From Bacteroidales bacterium (GTDB lineage: Bacteria; Bacteroidota; Bacteroidia; Bacteroidales; VadinHA17): a stretch of DNA of 64,000 bases. The translations under genes were made by a program, and so were the position numbers. Below are positions 56,134 through 64,000 of this stretch, piece by piece. The stretch spans positions 124,001-188,000 of the forward strand of contig JADJLX010000002.1 in NCBI GenBank assembly GCA_016709865.1. Direction: 5' to 3'. The notes under the pieces are model-generated. The model was not told the origin of the DNA and did not search any database. It was given only the letters and a program-made list of their open reading frames with translations. Position 1 is the stretch's first letter; each line of letters opens with the position of its first letter.

Positions 56134-57510
56134 ATGGAATTACCATTCGCAGAACCATTTAAGATTAAAATGGTTGAAAACATATATAAGAGTACAAGAG
56201 AGCAGAGACTTAACTGGATTAAAGAGGCTTCTTATAACCTGTTTAATCTCAGATCGGAACAGTTCTACATAGATCTTCTCACCGATTCAGGAACCGGAGC
56301 AATGAGCGACCGGCAATGGGCAGCTATTATGACCGGCGATGAGAGCTATGCAGGATCCTCATCATACTATAATCTGAAGGAATCAATCAGGGAGATCACA
56401 GGTTTCGAATTCTTCCTTCCCACACACCAGGGCAGGGCTGCTGAGAATGTTTTGTTTTCAGTACTCGTTAAAGAAGGTGATATCGTCCCGGGGAACTCCC
56501 ACTTTGACACAACAAAGGGACACATTGAATTTCGTAAGGCGAAGACTGTCGATTGCACAGTAGGGATTGCATCGGATCCGACTGCCTGGCATCCTTTCAA
56601 GGGAAATGTAGATCTTGTTAAACTTGAAAATGTACTGAGGGAGAATCCGGCTGATAAGATCTCATGTATTATAACCACTATCACAAATAACACATCCGGC
56701 GGTCAGCCTGTTAGCATGGAGAATATCAGAGAGACAGGAAAACTGGCTAAAAAGTATGGCATCAAATTTATTCTCGATTCAGCCAGGTTTGCAGAAAATG
56801 CTTATTTTATAAAACTCCGGGAAGCAGGTTATGCCGAAAAAAGTATCAGGGAGATTGCCTTTGAGATGTTCTCATATGCAGATGGTATGACAATGAGTTC
56901 CAAGAAAGATGCAATAGTTAATATGGGAGGTTTCATTGGATTCAGAGATGAAGAATTATTCCGGAAAGCATCTACCTATAATATTATATATGAAGGTTTT
57001 ATAACCTATGGAGGTATGTCGGGCAGAGATATGAACGCACTCGCAGAGGGCCTGAGGGAAGGTACAGAGCTGTCTTATCTTGAATCGAGGATTAACCAGG
57101 TGGCATACCTTGGAAATAAACTCAAAGATTCCGGGATCCCTTTAATGGAACCATTCGGAGGACACGCAGTCTTCATTGATGCAAAAAAATTCCTCACGGA
57201 AATTTCAAAAGAAGAATTTCCGGCGCAAACACTGGCAATTGAGTTATTTATTGAAGGAGGAATAAGAGGTGTGGAAATTGGTGCTCTAATGGCCGATCGC
57301 GATCCCATAACCCGCGAAAACAGGTTCCCGGAACTGGAACTGGTCAGGCTGGCAATTCCAAGGCGGGTTTATACTGATAATCATATGGATTATGTAGCTG
57401 CAGTTGTTAAGAATGTTTATGATAGAAGGAAAAGTATAAACAAGGGTGTCATAATTAATTGGGAAGCACCTATTATGAGGCATTTCACTGTTAAGCTGGA
57501 GAGGTGCTAG
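56134..57510 (+). CDS. tnaA: Tryptophanase
   Basis: A 458-residue PLP enzyme that splits tryptophan to indole, pyruvate and ammonia. Motifs: DLLTDSGTGAMSD, THQGRAAENV, NNTSGGQPVS, LDSARFAENAYFIK, and SYADGMTMSSKKDA with the PLP lysine K257; then IPRRVYTDNHMD and a MRHFTVKLE end. DSARFAENAYF and the overall pattern favour tryptophanase over tyrosine phenol-lyase (which has DATRCVEN). It is monocistronic. Its TAG stop sits within a 7-bp tandem array. Confidence 0.9.
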   Translation: MELPFAEPFKIKMVENIYKSTREQRLNWIKEASYNLFNLRSEQFYIDLLTDSGTGAMSDRQWAAIMTGDESYAGSSSYYNLKESIREITGFEFFLPTHQGRAAENVLFSVLVKEGDIVPGNSHFDTTKGHIEFRKAKTVDCTVGIASDPTAWHPFKGNVDLVKLENVLRENPADKISCIITTITNNTSGGQPVSMENIRETGKLAKKYGIKFILDSARFAENAYFIKLREAGYAEKSIREIAFEMFSYADGMTMSSKKDAIVNMGGFIGFRDEELFRKASTYNIIYEGFITYGGMSGRDMNALAEGLREGTELSYLESRINQVAYLGNKLKDSGIPLMEPFGGHAVFIDAKKFLTEISKEEFPAQTLAIELFIEGGIRGVEIGALMADRDPITRENRFPELELVRLAIPRRVYTDNHMDYVAAVVKNVYDRRKSINKGVIINWEAPIMRHFTVKLERC

Positions 57511-57590
57511 GTGCTGGGTGCTGGGTGCTTGGTGCTTGGTGCTTGGCGCTAGGAGACCCAGTACCCAGTACCCAGTACCCAGCACCCAGA
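57502..57590. repeat. Inverted heptamer arrays at the end of tnaA
   Basis: Seven contiguous units of form NGGTGCT or close (57502-57550), a 5-bp spacer, then five reversed ACCCAGN units (57556-57590). ACCCAGC is the reverse complement of a permuted GGGTGCT. The tnaA stop (57508-57510) lies in the first array. The two halves could form a hairpin. Confidence 0.9.
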
Positions 57591-57644
57591 ATCGTTTTGT
57601 TTATATTCCATAAATGATTTCCTTTGCGGTTCTAATTTCTCCGA

Positions 57645-58991
57645 ATGCAAGATCTCACAAACGGTAACGAGGGAAAACTCATTTTTAAATTTGCGGCGCC
57701 AATGCTGCTTGGCAATGTATTTCAGCAATTGTTCAGTGTTGTTGACAGTATAGTCGTAGGAAATTTTGTCGGGAAAGAGGCTCTTGCTGCTGTGGGCGCA
57801 TCCTTTCCTGTCATTTTTATAATGGTCTCGATGATAATCGGACTTGTTATGGGAACCACAGTTGTTATTTCCCAGTACTTCGGTGCAAAAAACCTTGTGA
57901 AGGTCAAGAGAGCAATTGACACCATGTACATTTACAGTGCTGTTTTCGGGATAATCACAACAGTAGTAGGAATTATTATTGCAGAACCCTTACTAAGATT
58001 ATTAGGGCTACCTGAAGATATTATGCCACAGGCAGTTAAATATCTTCAGATCTACTTATCAGGGATGATAGTCTTCTTTGGATTTAACGGTACAAGTGCA
58101 GTGTTAAGAGGGTTGGGTGACTCAAAAACACCTTTGTATTTTCTTATAATAGCAACCGTTTCCAATATAATACTAGATCTCCTTTTTGTTGCAGTATTCA
58201 AATGGGGTGTGGCTGGAGCTGCTTATGCAACACTGGTATCTAATGCAATAGCCTTCGGTATGGCTATCTGGTGGTTGAATAAAACCCATAAAATTATAAG
58301 AATCGCTATAAGGGGACTGCACTTTGACAGGGAAGTATTTCAGCACAGTATCAGGATCGGATTACCAACAGGTATACAACAAACTCTAGTAGCAATAGGA
58401 GCACTGGCATTAATGGGTATTGTCAATAAATTCGGGACAAATATCATTGCAGGATTTTCAGTTGCGAGCAGACTTGATGCTCTGGCAGTTATACCGGCAA
58501 TGTCGTTTTCCCAGGCTCTCTCTACCTTTGTCGGACAAAATATCGGAGCCAATAAACCTGAGAGGATAAGGGCCGGTCTGATTGCTACCCTGAAGATGTC
58601 AGGAATTGTAACAATTGTTACATCATTGTTCATAATTTTTGGAGGACACCTCTTAATGAGTATGTTTACGAAAGATACTGAAGTGATAAGAATAGGTGAT
58701 AACTACCTTACAATTGTAAGTGCATTCTATATAATGTTTACGCTGATGTTTATCTACGCAGGTGTTATGAGAGGAGCCGGCGACACTCTTATTCCGATGT
58801 TTATTTCACTCCTCTCCCTGTGGATCATCAGGATTCCAATGGCCTGGTACCTCTCGGGCAAGATTGGTGAAGATGGAATCTGGTGGTCAATTCCGGCCGG
58901 CTGGTTTGTTGGGTTGGCCTTATCCTACTTTTACTATAAATCAGGACGTTGGAAAAAGAAGTCGGTTGTTATATACGACGAGAATTTGTAA
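57645..58991 (+). CDS. MATE-family efflux transporter
   Basis: A 448-residue inner-membrane transporter with 12 predicted helices in two related halves. MATE hallmarks are PMLLGNVFQQLFSVVDSIVVGNFVGKEALAAVG at the N-terminus and the equivalent LPTGIQQTLVAIGALALMGIV...FGTNIIAGFSVASR after the middle. It would export a drug or metabolite using Na+ or H+. It starts about 55 bp past the tandem array after tnaA. Confidence 0.88.
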   Translation: MQDLTNGNEGKLIFKFAAPMLLGNVFQQLFSVVDSIVVGNFVGKEALAAVGASFPVIFIMVSMIIGLVMGTTVVISQYFGAKNLVKVKRAIDTMYIYSAVFGIITTVVGIIIAEPLLRLLGLPEDIMPQAVKYLQIYLSGMIVFFGFNGTSAVLRGLGDSKTPLYFLIIATVSNIILDLLFVAVFKWGVAGAAYATLVSNAIAFGMAIWWLNKTHKIIRIAIRGLHFDREVFQHSIRIGLPTGIQQTLVAIGALALMGIVNKFGTNIIAGFSVASRLDALAVIPAMSFSQALSTFVGQNIGANKPERIRAGLIATLKMSGIVTIVTSLFIIFGGHLLMSMFTKDTEVIRIGDNYLTIVSAFYIMFTLMFIYAGVMRGAGDTLIPMFISLLSLWIIRIPMAWYLSGKIGEDGIWWSIPAGWFVGLALSYFYYKSGRWKKKSVVIYDENL

Positions 58992-59033
58992 CTTACGTTT
59001 TGTTAATACTTCTCTAAATCAACAGAACTGCTT

Positions 59034-59909
59034 ATGATTAAATCGATGACAGGCTACGGGAAAGCAATTGCTGAAACTCCGCAGAAGAAAATCACAATTG
59101 AGATCAAATCACTTAATTCCAAACAACTTGACCTTAATACAAAGTTGCCGTGGCTCTACAAGGAAAAAGAACCTGAGATCAGGAATCTGATAAGCCAGAA
59201 ACTGGACCGCGGTAAAATTGACTTTTCAGTCTATTGCGATATGCTTGATGATGAGGTCGTTACTGTTATAAACAAGACTGCTGTAAGGAATTATTATAAC
59301 CAGTTCAAAGAAATTGCTTCCGATCTTAAAATAGATCTTGATGACCAGATCTTTACTGCTATAATGAAACTGCCTGATACCCTAAAGACTGAAAAGCCGG
59401 AGATGCCTGAAGGAGAATGGGAACTTGTTAAAAAACAGATCATTGAATCGATAGACATGCTCGATCTTTACAGGATTGAAGAGGGTAATTCAATAACAAC
59501 CGACCTGAAGAAATGTATTGGAAAAATTCTTTCATTTCTTGAAACGATAGGAACATATGAGAGCGGAAGAATAGCTAAAGTGAGAGAGAAACTTGACACA
59601 CTCCTTGAAGAAGCAGTTGGTAAAGAAAATATAGATAAAAACAGGTTTGAGCAGGAACTGATCTTTTACCTTGAAAAATATGACATTAATGAGGAGAAGG
59701 TAAGACTTAAAACTCATTGCGATTACTTCCTTGAAACAATGAATACACCGGCCCCGAACGGAAAAATCCTGAACTTTATAACCCAGGAGATCGGACGGGA
59801 AATCAATACCATCGGCTCAAAAGCAAATGATGCCTCTATACAAAAGCTTGTTGTTATGATGAAAGATGAGCTTGAAAAGATAAAAGAGCAAACTTTGAAT
59901 GTACTCTAA
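59034..59909 (+). CDS. YicC-family endoribonuclease
   Basis: A 291-residue protein with the YicC_N start MIKSMTGYGKAIAE and the DUF1732 end (FITQEIGREINTIGSKANDASIQKLVVMMKDELEKIKEQTLNVL). The family has RNase activity on structured RNA in the cytoplasm. It lies just before gmk in the same orientation, the classical yicC-gmk pair; the stop is adjacent to the gmk start. Confidence 0.9.
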   Translation: MIKSMTGYGKAIAETPQKKITIEIKSLNSKQLDLNTKLPWLYKEKEPEIRNLISQKLDRGKIDFSVYCDMLDDEVVTVINKTAVRNYYNQFKEIASDLKIDLDDQIFTAIMKLPDTLKTEKPEMPEGEWELVKKQIIESIDMLDLYRIEEGNSITTDLKKCIGKILSFLETIGTYESGRIAKVREKLDTLLEEAVGKENIDKNRFEQELIFYLEKYDINEEKVRLKTHCDYFLETMNTPAPNGKILNFITQEIGREINTIGSKANDASIQKLVVMMKDELEKIKEQTLNVL

Positions 59910-59910
59910 A

Positions 59911-60477
59911 ATGGCAGGAAAATTGGTGATAATATCTGCACCCTCCGGTGCCGGAAAAACAACAATAGTAAACCATCTTCTGGGTTCAGGATTGAATCTG
60001 TCGTTTTCGGTTTCGGCAACAACAAGACCATTGAGAGGAAATGAAGAAAGTGGCAAGGACTACTTCTTCCTGTCGGTTGAAGAGTTTAAAAAGAGGATCG
60101 AAAACAACGAATTTGTTGAATGGGAAGAAGTTTATAAAGATCTCTATTACGGAACTCTGAAAAGCGAACTGGAAAGGATCTGGGCAAACGGACAAAATGT
60201 ACTTTTTGATGTTGATGTTAAAGGAGGTATAACTCTGAAGAAAATATTTGGTAATAAATCAATTGCCATTTTCATTATGCCTCCTTCAGTTGAAGAACTT
60301 GAAAACAGATTGATAAAAAGAGCGACTGATACTCCTGAAAAAATCAGGATCAGAGTAGAAAAAGCACGTCAGGAGCTTGAGCTTGCCAACCAGTTCGATA
60401 CTGTAATTGTCAATCACCAGCTCGATAAGGCGAAGGAAGAAGCTGTGAAAATATTAACATCATTTCTTCAATCTTAA
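59911..60477 (+). CDS. gmk: Guanylate kinase
   Basis: About 188 residues from the ATG at 59911; an earlier ATG at 59899 would overlap yicC. The P-loop SAPSGAGKTT begins at about S9. SVSATTRPLRGNEESGKDYFFLSVEEF and EWEEVYKDLYYGT form the GMP-binding part. Makes GDP from GMP and ATP. It shares the operon with yicC upstream and nadD downstream (13-bp gap). Confidence 0.94.
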   Translation: MAGKLVIISAPSGAGKTTIVNHLLGSGLNLSFSVSATTRPLRGNEESGKDYFFLSVEEFKKRIENNEFVEWEEVYKDLYYGTLKSELERIWANGQNVLFDVDVKGGITLKKIFGNKSIAIFIMPPSVEELENRLIKRATDTPEKIRIRVEKARQELELANQFDTVIVNHQLDKAKEEAVKILTSFLQS

Positions 60478-60490
60478 CTTATATCTGTTG

Positions 60491-61099
60491 ATGACTAAAA
60501 TCGGATTATATTTCGGATCATTCAACCCTGTTCACATCGGACATACAGCCATTGCCGGTTATATGACAGAGTATGCCGGCCTCGACCAGGTCTGGTTCGT
60601 TGTAAGTCCTCACAACCCCCTGAAGAAGAAAGAAACACTTCTCGCCGATCACCACCGGCTCTATATGGCGCAGCTCGCTATTGGAGACAATGACAGGCTG
60701 AAGGCTTCCGATATTGAATTCAAGCTGCCTGTACCTTCGTATACTATTGATACTCTTACATATCTGAAAGAGAAATATCCTAAAAACAGGTTCTGCCTTG
60801 TGATGGGAGAAGATAATCTCTTCACACTTCATAAATGGAAGAATGCTGCAGAACTGATAAAGAACTATCCTGTTTATGTTTATCCGCGACCTGATTCGGT
60901 GAGACCGGCATCAGTTCAGCTTGACGAAATAATGGCGGAAGCCGATATCCATTACGTTGATGCACCGCTAATGGATATTTCAGGAACATTTATAAGGGAA
61001 GGAATATCAAGCGGAAAAGACCTCTCCTATTTCCTCGCCCCGGCTGTGTGGAAATATATTAGGGAGATGCATTTCTACGAAAAAACGGCACACGGCTAA
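60491..61099 (+). CDS. nadD: Nicotinate-nucleotide adenylyltransferase
   Basis: About 202 residues. KIGLYFGSFNPVHIGH holds the nucleotidyltransferase HxGH (H15-I-G-H18). VVSPHNPLKKKE and ISGTFIREGIS (the ISSTxIR-like motif) are present. It makes NaAD from NaMN and ATP. It is the third gene of yicC-gmk-nadD. The stop codon lies inside a 7-bp array, which also codes for the final THG-like residues. Confidence 0.92.
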   Translation: MTKIGLYFGSFNPVHIGHTAIAGYMTEYAGLDQVWFVVSPHNPLKKKETLLADHHRLYMAQLAIGDNDRLKASDIEFKLPVPSYTIDTLTYLKEKYPKNRFCLVMGEDNLFTLHKWKNAAELIKNYPVYVYPRPDSVRPASVQLDEIMAEADIHYVDAPLMDISGTFIREGISSGKDLSYFLAPAVWKYIREMHFYEKTAHG

Positions 61100-61161
61100 C
61101 GACTCGCGACTCACGGCAGAGTATCTATTTCTTGCGTCGTGCGTCGTGCATCGTGCGTCTT
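61085..61161. repeat. Facing heptamer arrays between convergent nadD and korC
   Basis: Five 7-bp units (ACGGCAC, ACGGCTA, ACGACTC, GCGACTC, ACGGCAG) run through the nadD stop. A 14-bp spacer follows, then four units (GCGTCGT twice, GCATCGT, GCGTCTT) that end at the korC stop (61160-61162). The two halves are related in inverted sense (GCGTCGT vs ACGACTC). Confidence 0.9.
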
Positions 61162-61717
61162 AAATCTTAGCTTTCTGAACTTCCTTAATTATCTCCTCAC
61201 CCCTGATGAGGGCTTTCTCATTCATAGGGATAAGGTTATGATATCTCTCAGGAAGTGACTTCTTCAGACCTTTTATAATATTCTCAATTTTTATAATAGG
61301 CTTAACCTTAATGAATCCGCCCAATACTATCATATTGAAAGTCTTGGAGCTGTTCATTCTTGCGGCCTCTTCAGTGGCATCCACTCTGTATATTGTGATA
61401 TCTTTTCTCTCAGGATGTCTTGTAATTCCATTGCCATCGTAGATAAGAACACCGCCTGGTTTTACGAATCCTTCAAATTTATCAAGCGATTGCTGGTTCA
61501 GGATTATTGCAGTATCGAAATGCCTGACAATAGGAGAACTAATTCTTTCACTGCTTATTATAACAATAACATTTGCTGTTCCGCCACGCATCTCCGGACC
61601 ATATGACGGCATCCAGCTTACTTCCATATCCTGCATCACTCCGGAATAAGCCATAATCTTACCCATTGACAGTACTCCCTGTCCTCCAAATCCGGCTATA
61701 ATTATTTCTTCAGTCAT
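61160..61717 (-). CDS. korC: 2-oxoacid:ferredoxin oxidoreductase, gamma subunit
   Basis: A 185-residue subunit with IIAGFGGQGVLSMGKIMAYSG and MPSYGPEMRGGTANVIVIIS, the core of the POR/KOR gamma domain. It helps hold CoA and cofactors in the complex that oxidises a 2-oxoacid to acyl-CoA with ferredoxin. It is last in a four-gene operon. Isovalerate/valine-type (VorC) cannot be excluded. Confidence 0.88.
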   Translation of the reverse strand: MTEEIIIAGFGGQGVLSMGKIMAYSGVMQDMEVSWMPSYGPEMRGGTANVIVIISSERISSPIVRHFDTAIILNQQSLDKFEGFVKPGGVLIYDGNGITRHPERKDITIYRVDATEEAARMNSSKTFNMIVLGGFIKVKPIIKIENIIKGLKKSLPERYHNLIPMNEKALIRGEEIIKEVQKAKI

Positions 61718-61750
61718 TTTCTTATAAATTTCTTTATTAATAGTTGCTGC

Positions 61751-62530
61751 CTATTCCTGTGGAACTTTCAGATCGCCAAGTGGATAAAACGGGAACATTG
61801 TCTCTTCCATCCATTTGTTTGACTGAACAGGAGTCATTTTCCATCCGGAAGGGCAGTTAGAAACTATTTCAATGAAACATGTTCCTTTGTCAAGTTTCTG
61901 ATACTGAACAGCTTTTCTGATAGCTTTCTTTGTTTTTCTCACATTTGCGGGAGTATGAACACTCTGACGGGTAACATAGTAGGTACCATCGAGTGTTGCA
62001 ACAATATCGGTCATCTTAAGAGGATTTCCCATCGTTTTCACATCTCTTCCAAAGGGAGAAGTGGATGATTTCATTCCTGCAAGTGTGGTCGGCGCCATCT
62101 GGCCTCCGGTCATTCCATAAATTCCATTATTCACAAAAATTATAAGGATATTTTCTCCCCTGTTGCAGGCATGAATTGTTTCCGCAGTACCAATAGCAGC
62201 AAGATCGCCATCGCCCTGATAAGTAAAAACAAAAGTATCGGGCAGGAGTCTTTTAATAGCAGTAGCAACAGCCGGTGCACGTCCGTGTGCTGCCTGCTGA
62301 ATATCAACATCAATATAATTATACAACAAAACGGAACATCCAACAGGTGATACACCAATAGTCTTCGACTGCAGTCCTTCCTCATCTATAACCTCAGCAA
62401 GAATCCTGTGGGCAGTCCCATGTCCGCAGCCCGGACAATATGAAAGTGTATTATCTGTAAGCAGTTCAGTTTTCTGATAAGCCAGGTTTTCAGGCTTTAT
62501 GATCTCTTTGATTCCTGTAACAACAGCCAT
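61751..62530 (-). CDS. korB: 2-oxoacid:ferredoxin oxidoreductase, beta (TPP) subunit
   Basis: A 259-residue TPP-binding subunit. The N-terminus has LSYCPGCGHGTAHR; the TPP motif is YQGDGDLAAIGTAE, followed by IFVNNGIYGMTGGQMAPTT. It carries the thiamine site of the complex. The 3-bp gap to korA and 33-bp gap to korC show one operon. Short KOR/VOR-type rather than POR because the four subunits are separate. Confidence 0.9.
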   Translation of the reverse strand: MAVVTGIKEIIKPENLAYQKTELLTDNTLSYCPGCGHGTAHRILAEVIDEEGLQSKTIGVSPVGCSVLLYNYIDVDIQQAAHGRAPAVATAIKRLLPDTFVFTYQGDGDLAAIGTAETIHACNRGENILIIFVNNGIYGMTGGQMAPTTLAGMKSSTSPFGRDVKTMGNPLKMTDIVATLDGTYYVTRQSVHTPANVRKTKKAIRKAVQYQKLDKGTCFIEIVSNCPSGWKMTPVQSNKWMEETMFPFYPLGDLKVPQE

Positions 62531-62533
62531 ATC

Positions 62534-63604
62534 TTAACCTCCTATAATTTTTGATTTCAGATTTTCAACAACCTCATCAGGTGTTGTAACAATACCGCCC
62601 ATTCTGCCAAAATGTTTAACAGGTACTTTCCCGCTGACAGAAAGAAGAACGTCTTCAACCATCTGACCGGCGCTCATCTCAACTGAAAGTATCCCTTTTA
62701 CCTGGTCAGCAAGTTCGTTGATCCTTTTGGACGGGAATGGATATAATGTAATAGGCCTGAGCAAGCCAACCTTGAGTCCCTGCGCCCTTGCAAGCTGAAT
62801 CGCCTTCTGCGATACCCGTGCACTTGTACCGTAAGCAACCAGAAGATATTCAGCATCTTCAGTCTGAAATTCTTCATATCGTACCTCTTTTTCCCTTATT
62901 TCTGCATATTTAGCCTGAAGCTTATGGTTGAATGCCTCCTGACCATCTGAATCAAGATCCAGAGAAGTAATAATGTTTCTGGCTCTTGTATCCGGCTTTC
63001 CGGTTGTAGCCCATGACGGGAATTCTGTTGCTCTTGGCTTATGAGGACTGAGATACACCTTCTCCATCATTTGTCCGATTGCACCATCAGAAAGAATCAT
63101 AACAGGATTCCTGTATTTGAATGCAAGTTCAAAACCAAGATCAACAAAGTCAGCCATCTCCTGAACCGAAGAAGGAGCAAGAACAATAAGATGATAATCG
63201 CCATGACCTCCGCCTTTTACAGCCTGAAAGTAATCGGATTGTGCCGGCTGTATGGTACCCAGACCCGGTCCTCCCCTTACTACATTCACAATCAGACAGG
63301 GCAGTTCCGCACCGGCAATATATGTTATCCCCTCCTGTTTCAGACTGATGCCCGGAGATGAAGAAGATGTCAGTACTTTCTTGCCGCAGGCTGCACCACC
63401 ATAAACCATGTTGATTGCAGCAACTTCGCTTTCAGCCTGAAGGACTACCATGCCGGTTGTTTCAGCAGGATTAGCCTCCATAAGGTATTCAAGTATCTCA
63501 CTTTGAGGAGTTATAGGGTAACCAAAATAGCCATCTGCCCCGGCACGTATCGCAGCTTCAGCAATAGCCTCATTACCCTTCATTAATCTTAATTCCTTTT
63601 CCAT
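62534..63604 (-). CDS. korA: 2-oxoacid:ferredoxin oxidoreductase, alpha subunit (KorA/VorB type)
   Basis: A 356-residue alpha subunit. MKGNEAIAEAAIRAGADGYFGYPITPQSEILEYL is the typical N-terminus; SSSSPGISLKQEGITY and GGPGLGTIQPAQSDYF complete the pyrimidine-binding domain; the C-terminal domain carries LLRPITLYPFP. It forms the catalytic core with korB. Substrate choice (2-oxoglutarate or branched-chain 2-oxoacid) cannot be read from sequence. Confidence 0.9.
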   Translation of the reverse strand: MEKELRLMKGNEAIAEAAIRAGADGYFGYPITPQSEILEYLMEANPAETTGMVVLQAESEVAAINMVYGGAACGKKVLTSSSSPGISLKQEGITYIAGAELPCLIVNVVRGGPGLGTIQPAQSDYFQAVKGGGHGDYHLIVLAPSSVQEMADFVDLGFELAFKYRNPVMILSDGAIGQMMEKVYLSPHKPRATEFPSWATTGKPDTRARNIITSLDLDSDGQEAFNHKLQAKYAEIREKEVRYEEFQTEDAEYLLVAYGTSARVSQKAIQLARAQGLKVGLLRPITLYPFPSKRINELADQVKGILSVEMSAGQMVEDVLLSVSGKVPVKHFGRMGGIVTTPDEVVENLKSKIIGG

Positions 63605-63611
63605 TGGCTGA

Positions 63612-63836
63612 CTATATTTTTGTTTTATAAACAGTTATTACTCCGTCAGGGCATACCATTGCACAACTTGCGCAACCAATGCATAAATCGGGATTGGCCG
63701 GATAAGCATAATTATAACCCTTTCCATTGACTTCTCTGGCCATTGCGATGGTGCCTGTTGGGCAGGAAACCATACACACTTCGCACCCCTTGCATTTCTC
63801 CATATTAACAACAATACTGCCTTTTATCTTAGCCAT
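63612..63836 (-). CDS. korD: Ferredoxin-like 4Fe-4S delta subunit
   Basis: A 74-residue protein with two CxxCxxCxxxCP motifs (CKGCEVCMVSCP and CIGCASCAMVCP) that hold two 4Fe-4S clusters. It passes electrons from the TPP site to ferredoxin. First gene of the kor operon, 7 bp before korA. Confidence 0.93.
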   Translation of the reverse strand: MAKIKGSIVVNMEKCKGCEVCMVSCPTGTIAMAREVNGKGYNYAYPANPDLCIGCASCAMVCPDGVITVYKTKI

Positions 63837-63847
63837 ATATAAAGATA

Positions 63848-64000
63848 TTAATTCGTTTTAAAAGGATGATTTTCCTGAAATATTTTAAGACGGGCCTCAA
63901 GATCATCGAACTGGTTTCGGGAAACATGTGAAACACAGGCCCTTAAACCGTCATTCCTGTTGCTTCCTGTTATATCGAGCGAAATAGCGCTGATACCATA
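63848..64000 (-). CDS. Partial gene of unknown identity (C-terminal 50 residues)
   Basis: The reading frame enters from the right edge and ends at the TAA at 63848-63850. The visible part is YGISAISLDITGSNRNDGLRACVSHVSRNQFDDLEARLKIFQENHPFKTN. The start is outside the window. It is 11 bp upstream of the kor operon on the same strand, so it may be the first gene of that unit. I cannot assign a family with confidence. Confidence 0.6.
   Translation of the reverse strand, partial: YGISAISLDITGSNRNDGLRACVSHVSRNQFDDLEARLKIFQENHPFKTN

Noticed and set aside
56134..57510. Tyrosine phenol-lyase instead of tryptophanase
   Set aside because: The DSARFAENAYFIK and SSKKDA contexts match tryptophanase; the TPL-typical DATRCVEN and related sequence are absent.
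57502..57590. CRISPR or VNTR from a phage
   Set aside because: Units are 7 bp with no spacers; better explained as a short tandem array of the same type seen at other gene ends.
63041..63361. Plus-strand frame opposite korA
   Set aside because: korA motifs are unambiguous on the minus strand; the alternative has no recognisable features.

Overview
The window looks like chromosome from an AT-rich member of the Bacteroidota, most likely a Bacteroidales-type anaerobe or facultative anaerobe. Supporting signs are GldF/GldG-type ABC components, DUF5916, DUF3078, DUF4256 and DUF2177 proteins, an MqnP-like UbiA prenyltransferase, a four-subunit 2-oxoacid:ferredoxin oxidoreductase, and several -7 boxes of the Bacteroidota form TAnnTTTG. 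I saw no rRNA, tRNA, CRISPR array or prophage. The only clear mobile element is one IS200-like (RAYT-type) transposase unit.

Layout. 1-9.4 kb: a broken methyltransferase, a broken TolB-like propeller protein, DUF4256, an isoprenylcysteine-methyltransferase-like membrane protein, glycogen phosphorylase, an FtsX/MacB-type permease, and small secreted proteins. 9.4-13.5 kb: cold-shock protein, fatty acid desaturase, DUF2177, small exported proteins and a PUA-like protein. 13.6-21.9 kb: a carbohydrate locus with three Tat-exported proteins (a GHL6/beta-galactosidase-like hydrolase, an enolase-superfamily enzyme, an AP-endonuclease-2-fold isomerase), another isomerase, a DUF1080 hydrolase and a mutarotase-fold protein. 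22-27.6 kb: an OB-fold lipoprotein, a PepSY-type membrane protein, and a molybdenum hydroxylase operon (XdhC, MocA-like, 2Fe-2S subunit, Mo subunit with Tat signal); tatA lies nearby. 27.9-34.7 kb: amidase, TatA, RsgA, and an SSS symporter with NagA and NagB (amino-sugar use). 34.9-48.7 kb: DUF5916, an unknown protein, FAH-family enzyme, DnaQ-like exonuclease, DnaN, the RAYT element, DUF4340-GldG-GldF, SpoIID, LpxB and SurE. 48.8-64 kb: PheT, macro-domain protein, UbiA, a GNAT-like protein, DUF3078, tryptophanase, MATE pump, YicC, Gmk, NadD, and the KorABCD operon.

Two patterns stand out. First, many gene ends carry short tandem arrays of exactly 7 bp (sometimes 8 bp). Each locus has a different unit, and the arrays often contain the stop codon and the last codons of the gene (xdhC, gldG, lpxB, tnaA, nadD) or the start codon (DUF4340). 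At two loci they form inverted pairs. This resembles the heptanucleotide STRR repeats of cyanobacteria and is the best candidate here for something undescribed. Second, the RAYT-like transposase sits between inverted arms of about 150-200 bp built from small REP-like palindromes.

Ten single-base frame breaks, mostly in short homopolymers and nearly all deletions, affect the methyltransferase, TolB-like, exonuclease, gldG, gldF and lpxB genes. Because the protein sequence stays family-like on both sides of each break, I read most of them as assembly or sequencing indels rather than true gene decay.
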